Shown: positions 21,352 through 37,780, counted from the first letter of the stretch. The stretch: DNA of 64,000 bases from Candidatus Dormiibacterota bacterium (GCA_024280995.1 JAMXLM010000045.1:200508-264507), one strand, 5' to 3'. Notes: generated by a model from the letters alone, not told the origin. Program-made: numbers and translations.

Positions 21352-22365
21352 TCAAGAGAGCCGGCTCCATGAAGACCCATCCCAGGCCCAGAGGTCGTTC
21401 AAGAAGGTCTCGTCCTGGCCGCTCGGCTTCTTGCCTCCGAACAGAACCACCTTGCCGATCGCTGGGTCGTATGCGAGGCTCTCGTCGCGCCGGATCCCGG
21501 GGCCTGTAGTCGACTGGATCGTCCAGTTGCGGCCGTCCCAGGTCCAGGTCTCTCCGGCGACGCTGTACATGACGACCTGCTGGTGAATCGAGTCGTATGC
21601 AGCACTCGCCTGGACGTAGCTCGGAGCGGCCGACGTGGTGACGCTGGTCCATTTGGCGCCGTCGAACAGCCACGTGGCCGGGTCACCGCCCCCATAGACC
21701 ACGACCTGCTCACGCGCCTGGTCGTAAGCGACGACGACCTCGTTTCGCAGGCTCATCGGAGTCGACGCGGCCCCCCAGGATGAGCCGTCCCAGGACCACA
21801 TCGTCTCGGTCTGCGAGGCCGTGGTCGCCGTCCCGAGCACTCGCACGATGGCCGACTTGCTGTCGTAGGCGACGCCACCGATCTCGTCCATCTGGAGGCC
21901 GCCTCCGCCTGCCGTCCACGCGGTGCCGTCCCACGTCCACACCGTTGGGCTCGCCTGGCTGACCAGCACCATTCGCCCGGCGGCCGCGTCATATGCCATC
22001 TGGGAGAGGTAGCCGACCGTGGGCACGATCCGCGGTGTCAAGCGCGTCCACCCGTTGATCGGCGTCCAGCCCCAGAAGTCCTGCCCGACGACGACATCCG
22101 TGCCGGGCGGATGCAGCGGATCTGACATGCCGCCGACCAGAAGCAGCTGTCCCGAGACCGGATCGAAGGCGATGGCCGCGCCCGCGCGCTCCGGAGGCCG
22201 AATCACGGCGCCGGACGGCGACTCGCTCGGACTGGGCAGCACCGACGCGACCGCGACCGGGCTCTGCGTCGTTTGCGGTGAAGACACCACCGGGACAAGC
22301 GGACCGCTGCCGGTGCACGCCGACAAACCAAGGGCCGCAAGCGCCACAGCGAGCCGAACTCTCAC
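21352..22365 (-). CDS. propeller-like secreted lipoprotein, function unknown
   Basis: 337 aa with a signal peptide and lipobox (LSAC, Cys near residue 16), a Ser/Pro/Thr-rich linker, then about five repeats built around a Gly-Gly / Trp-x-x-Asp/Asn-Gly pattern (WTWDGTAW, WSWDGSSWG, WLFDGAKW, WTWDGRNW, WAWDGSSW) alternating with AYD segments. This is the kelch-type beta-propeller style. GTG start 22365 has GAGGAG close upstream. It lies between the rpoC terminator and the peptide importer, same strand. Ligand or partner unknown. Confidence 0.75.
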   Translation of the reverse strand: MRVRLAVALAALGLSACTGSGPLVPVVSSPQTTQSPVAVASVLPSPSESPSGAVIRPPERAGAAIAFDPVSGQLLLVGGMSDPLHPPGTDVVVGQDFWGWTPINGWTRLTPRIVPTVGYLSQMAYDAAAGRMVLVSQASPTVWTWDGTAWTAGGGGLQMDEIGGVAYDSKSAIVRVLGTATTASQTETMWSWDGSSWGAASTPMSLRNEVVVAYDQAREQVVVYGGGDPATWLFDGAKWTSVTTSAAPSYVQASAAYDSIHQQVVMYSVAGETWTWDGRNWTIQSTTGPGIRRDESLAYDPAIGKVVLFGGKKPSGQDETFLNDLWAWDGSSWSRLS

Positions 22366-22388
22366 GTCTCCTCGCCGATATGAACGAG

Positions 22389-22418
22389 TGGCGGGGCCGT
22401 TGGGGAACGGCCCCGCCA
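22389..22418 (-). terminator. strong hairpin downstream of rpoC
   Basis: A perfect 13-bp stem (TGGCGGGGCCGTT with its complement) closing a GGGG loop starts 15 nt after the rpoC stop. There is no long U-tract, but the stem is GC-rich and well placed to end the rpoBC transcript. Confidence 0.7.
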
Positions 22419-22433
22419 GTTTCTAGCCGGTTT

Positions 22434-26723
<4,290 letters not shown>

Positions 26724-26756
26724 CCTTTTTCCTCTTCTTCCTTATCTATATGCGCC

Positions 26757-26785
26757 GAGTTATTCCGCCCAGTTATTCCGCCGAG

Positions 26786-26795
<10 letters not shown>
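26757..26795. repeat. three 13-bp tandem repeats at the rpoB 3' end
   Basis: Three near-identical copies of GAGTTATTCCGCC (second copy starts with C) plus a 4-nt partial fourth. The rpoB stop codon lies in the last copy on the plus strand (first copy read on minus), so the copies behind it look like slippage duplications of the gene's terminal codons. Confidence 0.85.
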
Positions 26796-30325
<3,530 letters not shown>

Positions 30326-30409
30326 TTCGTTCTCCTATCTGGACCGGAGCCAGGAAAAAGGGCGCGCTCAGCTAATCGGCAGGAGCGGCCAGGACGTGCA
30401 CAAACGGCG

Positions 30410-30415
30410 AGTATA
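30410..30415 (-). promoter_or_regulatory. candidate -10 of rpoBC
   Basis: TATACT in the context GTATACTC, about 85 nt upstream of rpoB. A short inverted repeat CCCCT-CAGT-AGGGG (30426-30439) covers the expected -35 region, and a second hairpin with a 7-bp stem (30454-30471) lies further upstream. The same GTATACTC occurs ahead of rpsL. Confidence 0.5.
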
Positions 30416-30514
30416 CGACAAGATACCCCTCAGTAGGGGCACTTAAACAGGCGCGGACGCTCCGGCGTCCGGCCGAGGTTTCCCGGCACTATACCACCCC
30501 ACGCCGGAGGCGAC

Positions 30515-30520
30515 TAGCCT
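30515..30520 (+). promoter_or_regulatory. leaderless-type -10 of class V PLP gene
   Basis: TAGCCT ends 7 nt before the TTG start at 30528, with no ribosome-binding site in between. Confidence 0.4.
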
Positions 30521-30527
30521 AGAAAAG

Positions 30528-31676
30528 TTGTCTGACTGGGAAGCCCTGCGCAACGAGTTCCCTCTGCTGGATCGCTACGTCTATTTCAACGCCTGCTCGC
30601 TCGGCCCTCTTCCCCTGCGGGGCAAGGCCGCCCTTGCGAAGTACGCCCAGGACTGGGACGAGCAGGGCACGCCGGCCTGGTTCACGACGTGGCTGCCCCT
30701 GCTGGAGCGGTACCGGGAAAAGGTCGGCGAGCTCCTGAACGCCCCGGCCGGCTCGACCGCCATAGCGCCCTCAGTCTCTGTCGCGCTCACCACCCTGGCC
30801 TCTGGCCTGCCGCTGCCGCCAGGCCGGCACACGGTGCTGATCGGCGAGCTCGACTTCCCGACCATCGGCCACCAGTTCCTCTCCCGGCCGGGGTTGGAGG
30901 TCGAGTTCGTGCCGTCGGAGGACGGCATGACCATCTCACCGGAGGCGTTCGCCGAACGCATCGACTCCCGCACAGCCCTCGTGGCGACGACCCACCTCTT
31001 CTACACGACCGGCTACCTCCAGGACGTCCGCGCCATAGCCGACGCCGCGCATGCCGCCGGCGCGCTCTGCCTGATCGACGGCTACCAGACCTGCGGCTGC
31101 GTACCGATCGACGTGGCGGCGATGGACTGCGATGCCTTCACGGGCGGGTGCCTGAAATGGGTCAGCGGCGGGCCTGGCAACGCTTTTCTCTACGTGCGGC
31201 CTTCTCTCATCCCGCAGGTCCGCCCCCAGGGCACCGGCTGGTTCGCCACCCGCGACCCGTTCTCGTTCACCCTCCGGGAGCTGACCTGGGCCGACGACGC
31301 GCGCCGCCTCGAGACCGGGACGTGGGCCGTCGGCTGCAACTACGCGGGGCTCGCGGGCCTGGAGCTGGTGCTCGAGGTCGGCGTCGCCAACATCCAGGAG
31401 CGGCTGCGCGACCTGACCGGGCGAATCCTCGAGCGATGCGATGAAGCCGGGGTCAAGACCTTCACGCCGCGCGAGCGCTCACGGCGCTGCGGGATCGTCA
31501 CCCTGGAATGTGACCGGCCCGAGGAGGTCGAAGCCAGTCTGCACGCCGAGGGCGTGATCGTCGACTCGCGGCCCGGGCGCGTGCGCCTGTCGCCGCACTG
31601 GTGCGTGACGGAGGAGGAGCTGGAACGCGGCATGGACCTCGTCCTGCAGGAGGTTCAGTCGGTCAGCCGGTCGTAA
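30528..31676 (+). CDS. class V aminotransferase / cysteine desulfurase-like PLP enzyme
   Basis: 382 aa, fold type I. The PLP lysine is K210 in GGCLKWVSGGPGN, and the cofactor Asp/Gln segment is CLIDGYQTCGCVPIDV. The N-terminus (FPLLDRYVYFNACSLGPLP) matches class V entries such as kynureninase- or desulfurase-like proteins. No loop cysteine obvious for a desulfurase. Start is TTG 30528. It begins the plus-strand insert between rpoB and rplL. Substrate unknown; kynureninase-like or isopenicillin-epimerase-like activity are alternatives. Confidence 0.8.
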   Translation: MSDWEALRNEFPLLDRYVYFNACSLGPLPLRGKAALAKYAQDWDEQGTPAWFTTWLPLLERYREKVGELLNAPAGSTAIAPSVSVALTTLASGLPLPPGRHTVLIGELDFPTIGHQFLSRPGLEVEFVPSEDGMTISPEAFAERIDSRTALVATTHLFYTTGYLQDVRAIADAAHAAGALCLIDGYQTCGCVPIDVAAMDCDAFTGGCLKWVSGGPGNAFLYVRPSLIPQVRPQGTGWFATRDPFSFTLRELTWADDARRLETGTWAVGCNYAGLAGLELVLEVGVANIQERLRDLTGRILERCDEAGVKTFTPRERSRRCGIVTLECDRPEEVEASLHAEGVIVDSRPGRVRLSPHWCVTEEELERGMDLVLQEVQSVSRS

Positions 31677-31783
31677 GAGTTGGCCACCACCCCGACGACC
31701 AGGCAGACGATCGCGGAGAGGGCGGTGCCCATCTCCACCACGACCAACACGGCATGCCATTGAAGAAGCCACACCACACCCAC
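31655..31783 (-). CDS. possible 42-aa membrane peptide, unrecognised
   Basis: A GTG-started frame opposite the gap between the class V PLP gene and the HAD gene encodes MGVVWLLQWHAVLVVVEMG followed by a second hydrophobic stretch (ALSAIVCLVVGVVANSY). The hydrophobic pattern reads like a two-helix membrane peptide. Its end overlaps the PLP gene by 22 nt. No clear ribosome-binding site; a chance frame is quite possible. Confidence 0.25.
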   Translation of the reverse strand: MGVVWLLQWHAVLVVVEMGTALSAIVCLVVGVVANSYDRLTD

Positions 31784-31815
31784 ATAGAGGCAACGCCGGA
31801 CGTTCTACTTCTATC

Positions 31816-32502
31816 GTGGCGAACCTGGGCCTGCCCGACCACATAACGACATGCCTCTTCGACCTCGATGGCGTCATCACCCAGACCGCCTCGGTCCACG
31901 CCCAGGCGTGGAAGCAGGCATTCGACGAGTCGCACATCCCGTTCAACCTCCCCGACGACTACGACGACTACGTCGACGGCAAGCCACGCGAGGACGGCGT
32001 GCGCTCGGTCCTGGCCGCGAAGAACGTCCCGGTTTCCGACGAGCTCGTCGACCGCATCGCCGAAAGGAAGGACAAGCTCTTCCTCGCCCTCATCCACCAG
32101 CACGGCGTGCAGACTTACGACTCGTCGGTGCGCTACCTCAACGCCGTCCGCGACGCCGGCAAGAAGCTCGCGGTCGTCTCCTCGAGCAAGAACACGACCG
32201 AGGTCTTGCGCGCCGCGGGCCTCGAGCACGCGTTTGACGCGCAGGTCGACGGAATCGTGGCCGAGCGGGAGCACCTCAAAGGCAAGCCGGCGCCCGACAC
32301 CTACCTGAAGGCCGCGGCGATGCTGCATACCGCCCCGGCAGATGCCGCCGTCTACGAGGACGCCCTCGCCGGTGTGGAGGCTGGTAGAGCGGGAGCCTTC
32401 GGCCTGGTCGTCGGCATCGACCGCGCCAACCAGCGAGATGCCCTGAAGCAGCATGGCGCCGGCGTCGTCGTCGAGGACCTGGCCGAGCTGCTCGACGGAT
32501 GA
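31816..32502 (+). CDS. beta-phosphoglucomutase-like HAD hydrolase
   Basis: 228 aa HAD protein. Motif I is FDLDGVITQTASVHAQAW with the nucleophile and acid/base Asp pair, motif II VVSSSKN, motif III Lys in KGKPAPDTYLKAA and motif IV YEDALAGVEAG. These fit the beta-PGM branch, which converts beta-glucose 1-phosphate to glucose 6-phosphate. GTG start. Its stop overlaps the GH65 start by 4 nt (ATGA), a pairing known for disaccharide phosphorolysis, which makes the mutase role likely. Confidence 0.88.
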   Translation: MANLGLPDHITTCLFDLDGVITQTASVHAQAWKQAFDESHIPFNLPDDYDDYVDGKPREDGVRSVLAAKNVPVSDELVDRIAERKDKLFLALIHQHGVQTYDSSVRYLNAVRDAGKKLAVVSSSKNTTEVLRAAGLEHAFDAQVDGIVAEREHLKGKPAPDTYLKAAAMLHTAPADAAVYEDALAGVEAGRAGAFGLVVGIDRANQRDALKQHGAGVVVEDLAELLDG

Positions 32503-35012
32503 TCCCGGAAGGCCACTTCACCGTCGAGCCCTGGGCGGTGCGCGAGCCCAAGCTCGACCTCGAGCTGCTGGGCGAGACCGAGTCCATCTTCGCGCTGTCC
32601 AACGGGCACATCGGCTGGCGGGGCAACTTCGAGGAGGGCGAGCCTCATCAGATCGCCGGCTCGTACCTCAACGCCGTCTATGAGCAGATCCGGCTGCCGA
32701 TCGCCGAGTCGGCGTACGGCTACCCGGAGGCAGGGCAGACCATCGTCAACGTCACCGACGGCAAGATCATCCGGCTCCTCGTCGACGACGAGCCTTTCGA
32801 CGTCCGCTACGGCAAGGTCCATTCGCACGAGCGGGTGCTCGACCTGAAGGCGGGCGTCCTCGAGCGGACCGTCACGTGGGAGTCTCCCGCCCACCGGACC
32901 GTCCGCATCCACTCGACGCGCTTCGTGTCGCTGGTGCACCGCGGGCTGGCCATCATCCGTTACGAGGTCGAGCCCCTCGACGGCTCCGCCGACCTGGTCT
33001 TGCAGTCCGAGCTGGTCGCGAACGTGCCGGCCAGCACCCGCCGCGAGAACGATCCGCGAACGGCGGAGATCGTCGAGAGCCCATTCGAGGCCGAGCTCAA
33101 CGACAAGTTCGAACGCGGCGCCGTGCTCGTCAACTGCACGAAGAAGAGCCGGCTCCGCGTCGCGGCGGCGATGAGCCATGAGGTGCACGGGCCGCGGGGC
33201 ACGCAGACCGAGACCTTCACCGGCTCTGACTTCGCCCGGTTCACCGTCGCCACGACGGCGAAGCCCGGCCAGCGGCTGGTGCTTCACAAGGTCGTCTCGT
33301 ACGGGTGGTCGAGCTTCCGCTCGGTGGAGACGATGCGCGACCAGGTCGAAGGCGAGCTCGCCTCCGCGTACACACACGGGTTCGATGGGCTGCTCACGGC
33401 GCAGCGGCGTTTTCTGGCCGATTTCTGGAAGCGGGCGGACGTTCAGCTCGACGGCGACGACGAGCTGCAGCAAGCCGTCCGCTTCTCGATGTTCCATGTC
33501 CTGCAGGCCGCGGCCCGCGCGGAGCAGCGTGCGATCCCGGCGAAGGGCCTGACGGGCCCCGGGTACGACGGCCACACCTTCTGGGACACGGAGTGCTTCG
33601 TTCTCCCCTTCCTCACCTACACGTATCCGGGATGCGTCGCCGACGTCCTGCGGTGGCGGCACTCGATCCTGGACGGCGCGCGCAAGAGGGCCGGTGACCT
33701 CGGCATGAAGGGCGCGGCGTTTCCGTGGCGGACGATCCACGGCGAGGAAGGTTCCGGGTACTGGCCGGCGTCAGTCGCCGCGGTTCACGTCAACGCCGAC
33801 ATCGCGGACGCCGTCGTGCGCTACACGAGCGCGACTGGCGACCGTCGTTTCGACCGCGAGGTCGGCGCCGAGATGCTGATCGAGACCGCCCGGCTGTGGG
33901 CGTCGGTCGGACACCACGACCGCACCGGGGCCTTTCGCATCGACGGGGTGACCGGGCCGGACGAGTACAGCGCGCTGCACGACAACAACGTCTATACGAA
34001 CCTGATGGCGCAGCAGAACCTCGACTGCGGAGCGGACGCGGCCGAGCGTCACCGCGACGTCGCGAGGCGGTTGAAAGTCTCAGCCGCCGAGATCAAGTCC
34101 TGGCGGCGCGCCGCCGCGAACATGTACGTCCCCTACGAGCCGGAGCTGCGCATCCACAAACAGGCGAGCCAGTTCACCGACCACGAGCCATGGGACTTCG
34201 AGCACACGCGGTCTGACCAGTACCCGCTGTTCCTTCACTTCCCCTATTTCGAGCTCTATCGCAAGCAGGTCATCAAGCAGGCGGACCTCGTGCTCGCGAT
34301 GCACCTCCGCGGCGATGCGTTCACTCCGGACGAGAAAGCGCGCAACTTCGCCTATTACGAAGCGCTGACCGTGCGGGATTCATCGTTGTCGGCGTGCACT
34401 CAGGCCGTGATCGCGGCCGAGGTCGGTCACCTGCAGCTCGCCCACGACTACCTCGGCGAGACGGCACTGATGGATCTTCGGGACCTGGAGCACAACGTAC
34501 GCGAGGGAATTCACATGGCCGCGCTGGCGGGTGCGTGGCTGGCGGTCGCGCACGGGTTCGGCTGCATGCGCCATCACGGCGACTTCCTGAGCTTCGCTCC
34601 CCGCCTCCCGCCCGCGCTGCAGAAGGTCACGTTCCGGGTGACGTTCCTGGGCCGAACGATTCGGGTGAGCTTTGATGCGCGGCGGGTCACTTACGCACTG
34701 GAGCGCGGGCGCCCGATCGCCTTTCATCACTACGACGAGATGATCAAGCTGTCGCGCGCGCGAGCCGTCAGTCGCCGCCTTCCCGTGCTCAAGAAGCTGC
34801 GCGAGCCCAAGCAGCCGGCGGGCCGGGCTCCGGCGCGCCGCGTTTCGGCGGCGCGCCCGAAGGAGCTACGCCCTACTTCATCTCCGCGGTCGCGCCCGCT
34901 TCTTTCAACTTCGCGACCGCCTTCTCGGCGTCGGCCTTCGAAACGTTCTCCAGCACCGGCTTCGGCGCGGCGTCGACGAGGTCCTTCGCCTCCTTCAACC
35001 CGAGCTGGGTGA
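32499..35012 (+). CDS. GH65 disaccharide phosphorylase (trehalose/kojibiose/maltose phosphorylase family)
   Basis: Predicted inverting phosphorylase releasing beta-glucose 1-phosphate and a second sugar; the preceding mutase would feed the product to glycolysis. N-terminal beta-sandwich ([19 protein letters not shown]), then the (alpha/alpha)6 barrel with [33 protein letters not shown] and the presumed catalytic Glu489 in [13 protein letters not shown]. The phosphorylase C-terminal region ends near residue 745. The last 90 or so residues are basic, cross the rplL terminator hairpin and run 140 nt antisense into rplL, because no earlier stop exists. The exact disaccharide cannot be assigned. 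Confidence 0.9.
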   Translation: MIPEGHFTVEPWAVREPKLDLELLGETESIFALSNGHIGWRGNFEEGEPHQIAGSYLNAVYEQIRLPIAESAYGYPEAGQTIVNVTDGKIIRLLVDDEPFDVRYGKVHSHERVLDLKAGVLERTVTWESPAHRTVRIHSTRFVSLVHRGLAIIRYEVEPLDGSADLVLQSELVANVPASTRRENDPRTAEIVESPFEAELNDKFERGAVLVNCTKKSRLRVAAAMSHEVHGPRGTQTETFTGSDFARFTVATTAKPGQRLVLHKVVSYGWSSFRSVETMRDQVEGELASAYTHGFDGLLTAQRRFLADFWKRADVQLDGDDELQQAVRFSMFHVLQAAARAEQRAIPAKGLTGPGYDGHTFWDTECFVLPFLTYTYPGCVADVLRWRHSILDGARKRAGDLGMKGAAFPWRTIHGEEGSGYWPASVAAVHVNADIADAVVRYTSATGDRRFDREVGAEMLIETARLWASVGHHDRTGAFRIDGVTGPDEYSALHDNNVYTNLMAQQNLDCGADAAERHRDVARRLKVSAAEIKSWRRAAANMYVPYEPELRIHKQASQFTDHEPWDFEHTRSDQYPLFLHFPYFELYRKQVIKQADLVLAMHLRGDAFTPDEKARNFAYYEALTVRDSSLSACTQAVIAAEVGHLQLAHDYLGETALMDLRDLEHNVREGIHMAALAGAWLAVAHGFGCMRHHGDFLSFAPRLPPALQKVTFRVTFLGRTIRVSFDARRVTYALERGRPIAFHHYDEMIKLSRARAVSRRLPVLKKLREPKQPAGRAPARRVSAARPKELRPTSSPRSRPLLSTSRPPSRRRPSKRSPAPASARRRRGPSPPSTRAG
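34832..34857 (-). terminator. hairpin downstream of rplL
   Basis: A perfect 10-bp stem GGCGCGCCGC/GCGGCGCGCC with a 6-nt loop lies 15 nt after the rplL stop on the minus strand. No U-tract follows. It falls inside the 3' part of the plus-strand GH65 frame. Confidence 0.6.
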
Positions 35013-35274
35013 GCTCGCGAACGGCCTTGATCACGTTGATCTTGCTGTCACCGACGGCGGTCAGGTTGACCGTGAACTCCGTCTGCTCCTCTTCCGCCGC
35101 GGCCCCATCTCCGGCCGCCGCCGCAGGACCTGCCGCCGCGGCCACCGCCACCGGCGCCGCCGCCTTGATGCCGAGCTCGCTTTCGAGCAGGTCGAGAGCC
35201 TCCTTGACGTCCAGGATGCTCCAGCCCTTGAGGGCCTCTACGAATTCCTTCGGACTGAGCTTTGTCGCTGCCAT
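34873..35274 (-). CDS. rplL: 50S ribosomal protein L7/L12 (bL12)
   Basis: Stalk protein that recruits translational GTPases. 133 aa: N-terminal dimerisation part ([29 protein letters not shown]), an Ala-rich hinge, then the C-terminal domain from [14 protein letters not shown] to [16 protein letters not shown]. It follows rplJ directly with no gap. Its 3' end is overlapped by 140 nt of convergent GH65 frame. Confidence 0.98.
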   Translation of the reverse strand: MAATKLSPKEFVEALKGWSILDVKEALDLLESELGIKAAAPVAVAAAAGPAAAAGDGAAAEEEQTEFTVNLTAVGDSKINVIKAVRELTQLGLKEAKDLVDAAPKPVLENVSKADAEKAVAKLKEAGATAEMK

Positions 35275-35808
35275 TTACGCTGCCTCCAATTTCTTCTGAT
35301 ATGACTCGAGCGCGCCCGCAAGCGTCGACAGCGGCGTCTGCAGCGCTCCGGCGAGTTGCGAGATCGGGGACTGAATGGTGCCCGCGAGCTGCGAAAGAAG
35401 CGTCTCGCGCGAGGGCATGTCCGCGAGCTGCTTGACCTGTTCCGTCGAGAAGATGCGCCCCTCGACCAGTCCGCCCTTGACGTCGAGCTTCAACCGGGTC
35501 GCGCGGACCCAGTCGTTGATGAGCTTCGACGGGGCGCTCAGGTCGTCGTAACCGAACGCGATGGCGACCGGCCCCTCGAGCTCCGGCTGGAGCTCCTTGA
35601 CGCCGGCGGCGTCGGCCGCGCGCCGGGCAAGCGTGTTCTTGACGACGCGGAACTCGACGTCGCCGGTGCGCAGCTTGCCGCGCAGGTCCTGGAGCTGGGT
35701 CACCGTCAGGCCGCGGTAGTCCGCGAGCAGCGCGACCTTCGCCTTCTTCAGCTTCTCGGCCAGAAGGTCCACCTGCTCTGCCTTCTGCTCTTTGCGTGCC
35801 TTGGGCAA
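35275..35808 (-). CDS. rplJ: 50S ribosomal protein L10 (uL10)
   Basis: Base of the L12 stalk. I choose TTG 35808 as start (M)PKARKEQKAEQVD: GGGAGG lies 9-10 nt upstream and the resulting 177 aa is normal. The frame stays open further upstream, but that stretch is the structured L10 leader. Conserved LADYRGLTVTQLQDLRGKLR and the C-terminal helical region that binds L12 dimers are present. Confidence 0.95.
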   Translation of the reverse strand: MPKARKEQKAEQVDLLAEKLKKAKVALLADYRGLTVTQLQDLRGKLRTGDVEFRVVKNTLARRAADAAGVKELQPELEGPVAIAFGYDDLSAPSKLINDWVRATRLKLDVKGGLVEGRIFSTEQVKQLADMPSRETLLSQLAGTIQSPISQLAGALQTPLSTLAGALESYQKKLEAA

Positions 35809-35935
35809 ATGAAAAATCCTCCCTGCCCTTGCTTGGACCGACAAGGCAGGAAGGATCTGAGCGTCCTTCACTTTCGGTTGCCTCGGTAGGGAATTAAGCC
35901 CGCTCGCGCGAACACCTACGGTCTAGGGCAGGCCG
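35809..35935 (-). promoter_or_regulatory. ribosomal protein L10 leader (autoregulatory 5' UTR)
   Basis: The transcript between the candidate promoter and rplJ contains a strong hairpin at 35822-35850 (CCTGCC / GGCAGG with TTG/CAA continuation and one bulged base), directly ahead of the Shine-Dalgarno GGGAGG. Such a leader is known to bind the L10-L12 complex and repress rplJL translation. The assignment is by position and this hairpin; a covariance search was not possible. Confidence 0.7.
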
Positions 35936-35938
35936 CGA

Positions 35939-35944
35939 ATTATA
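35939..35944 (-). promoter_or_regulatory. candidate -10 for rplJL
   Basis: Perfect TATAAT on the minus strand. It overlaps the stop codon of the upstream acetyltransferase gene and would start transcription just before the L10 leader. No good -35 is visible. Confidence 0.55.
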
Positions 35945-36479
35945 CGCGAGACCGTTCCCAGTCCTCGCGAAGCAGCTCGGTCATCACGTGATCGATCCAC
36001 CTGCCGTCGACGAAGCGATCTTCGTGCCACCGCCCCACCTCTTTGTAGCCTGCCGATCTCTGGGCTCGTGAGCTGGCGACGTTGCCGTCGAGATATCCAG
36101 ACCTGAGCGCACGCAAAGGTGTCTGGGTGAAGGCGTACTCCGCGCGCAGCTGCATGAGCTCGCGGGCCAGCCCCTTGCCCCAGACAGACTTGTCCGCCAG
36201 CACCGTGCCGGTCGTTCCGTGCCCGTGCTTCCAATCGATCAAGTGAATTCCGGTTCCGCCGACCAGGCGACCGTCGTGCTCGACCGCCCACCAGATGGCA
36301 TCCGGGTCTCGGCCTACCCGCTCGACGAACTCCTTCTCGGCTTCGACTGTCGGCGGGTATCGCAGCTTCAGGAACCGCGTGACCTCCATGTCCTCGAACC
36401 ACCCCGCCATCCCTGGAGCTTCGTCGGGCTTGGGTGGACGCAGGCGGACGAGCTTGCCCTGGATGACCGGTCCGTACAT
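35940..36479 (-). CDS. GNAT N-acetyltransferase, RimJ/RimL type (copy 1)
   Basis: 179 aa of the Acetyltransf_3 style: an N-terminal GKLVRLRPPKPDEAPGM, the core beta-bulge with GGTGIHLIDW and the acetyl-CoA loop WGKGLARE, then GNVASSRAQRSAGYKEVGR near the end. RimJ/RimL enzymes acetylate N-termini of ribosomal proteins S5 and L12 or small molecules. It lies 1 nt after a close paralogue and immediately before rplJ-rplL. The position suggests, but does not prove, a ribosomal target. Confidence 0.88.
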   Translation of the reverse strand: MYGPVIQGKLVRLRPPKPDEAPGMAGWFEDMEVTRFLKLRYPPTVEAEKEFVERVGRDPDAIWWAVEHDGRLVGGTGIHLIDWKHGHGTTGTVLADKSVWGKGLARELMQLRAEYAFTQTPLRALRSGYLDGNVASSRAQRSAGYKEVGRWHEDRFVDGRWIDHVMTELLREDWERSRV

Positions 36480-36480
36480 G

Positions 36481-37023
36481 TCAGGCGGAGCGCTCCGACT
36501 CCCAGTCGCTGCGCATCAGCTCCATGAGAATCTCATCCTTCCACTCCCCATCACGGAAGACCTCTTCGTGCAGCCGCCCGACTTCCTTGTAACCCGCGGC
36601 CTTCTGCGCCCGCGCGCTCGCCTCGTTGCCGTCGACGTAGCCGGACTTCAGCTTGCGCAGCGGTGTCTGGGTGAAGGCGTAGTGCGCCCGCAGCTGCATC
36701 ACCTCGCGCGCGATGCCCTTGCCCCACGCGGTCTTGTCGCCGATGACCGTGCCGGTCGACCCGTGACCGTGCCTCCAGTCGATGAGCAGGATGCCCGTCC
36801 CGCCTACCGGCCGGCCCTCGTGCTCGATGACCCAGTAGATCCTGTTCGGGTCGCGCCCGGTCTTGTCCATCCACTCCAGCTGCGCCTCGAGCGACAGCGG
36901 AAAAGTGACGTTGATGAACCGGGTCACCTCGGTGTCTTCCAACCACCTCATCATGCTCGGCACATCCTCCCGCGTCGGCGGGCGCAGGCGAAAGAGCTTG
37001 CCCTCGATGACCGGGCCGAACAT
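36481..37023 (-). CDS. GNAT N-acetyltransferase, RimJ/RimL type (copy 2)
   Basis: 180 aa from ATG 37023 (MFGPVIEGKLFRLRPPTRED); the longer open frame upstream re-reads rplA. It matches copy 1 along its whole length (GGTGILLIDWRHGHG, WGKGIARE, QTPLRKLKSGYVDGNEASARAQ), roughly 60 percent identical by eye, so the pair is a tandem duplication. It follows rplA after 20 nt and so is probably co-transcribed with the L11-L1 operon. Substrate unknown. Confidence 0.88.
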   Translation of the reverse strand: MFGPVIEGKLFRLRPPTREDVPSMMRWLEDTEVTRFINVTFPLSLEAQLEWMDKTGRDPNRIYWVIEHEGRPVGGTGILLIDWRHGHGSTGTVIGDKTAWGKGIAREVMQLRAHYAFTQTPLRKLKSGYVDGNEASARAQKAAGYKEVGRLHEEVFRDGEWKDEILMELMRSDWESERSA

Positions 37024-37043
37024 TCCCGAATTTTCCGGGAAAG

Positions 37044-37775
37044 TTAGCCGGCTACGTGCAGCTTGGCCGCTTCCTTGACGTCGACCGGCACCGAAGGACC
37101 CTGGGTGGACGTCAGGTAGAACGTCCGCAGGTACTGGCCCTTCGAGGCTGTGGGCTTGTTGCGGATCAACGCGTCGACAAGAGTCGTCAGGTTCTGGGCG
37201 AGCAGCTTCGTGTCGAACGACACCTTGCCGATGGGGACATGGACGATGCCGAACTTGTCCGTCCGGAACTCCACCTTGCCGCCCTTGGCGTCGCGCACCG
37301 CCCGACCCACGTCGTTGGTCACGGTCCCCGACTTCGGGTTTGGCATCAGGCCACGCGGGCCGAGCACCTTGCCCAGCGGGCCGACCTTGGCCATCATGTC
37401 CGGCGTCGCGATCGCGGCGTCGAAGTCGGTCCAACCGTCCTGCACGCGCTTGACCAGGTCGTCGCCGCCGACCACGTCGGCACCCGCGTCCTGGGCCTCG
37501 CGCGCCCGGTCACCGGAGGCGAACACGGCCACGCGCACCTTCTTGCCGGTGCCGTTCGGCAGCACGACCGAGCCGCGGACCATCTGCTCGGCGTGCCGCG
37601 GGTCGACGCCCAGCCGGATGTGCGCCTCGACCGTGGCGTCGAACTTCGAGGTCGACGTGTCGCGGACGATCTGGCAGGCGACCTCGGGCTCGAGGCCGCC
37701 GTTGCCGTTGCTGGTCACGGCGGCTTCGACCTTCTTGGCCGCCTCGATGTACTTCTTTCCTCTCTTCTTCGGCAT
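37044..37775 (-). CDS. rplA: 50S ribosomal protein L1 (uL1)
   Basis: Forms the L1 stalk at the E site and in many bacteria represses its own operon. 243 aa with [12 protein letters not shown], the conserved [21 protein letters not shown] and the C-terminal [17 protein letters not shown]. It is 5 nt after rplK and 20 nt before the GNAT pair. Confidence 0.98.
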   Translation of the reverse strand: MPKKRGKKYIEAAKKVEAAVTSNGNGGLEPEVACQIVRDTSTSKFDATVEAHIRLGVDPRHAEQMVRGSVVLPNGTGKKVRVAVFASGDRAREAQDAGADVVGGDDLVKRVQDGWTDFDAAIATPDMMAKVGPLGKVLGPRGLMPNPKSGTVTNDVGRAVRDAKGGKVEFRTDKFGIVHVPIGKVSFDTKLLAQNLTTLVDALIRNKPTASKGQYLRTFYLTSTQGPSVPVDVKEAAKLHVAG

Positions 37776-37780
37776 GCGCG

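Noticed and set aside
35809..35871. Extended N-terminus of rplJ
   Set aside because: The region is the structured L10 leader and a good ribosome-binding site precedes TTG 35808.
37024..37434. Long N-terminal extension of the second GNAT
   Set aside because: It re-reads rplA; the paralogue starts at the same aligned Met.
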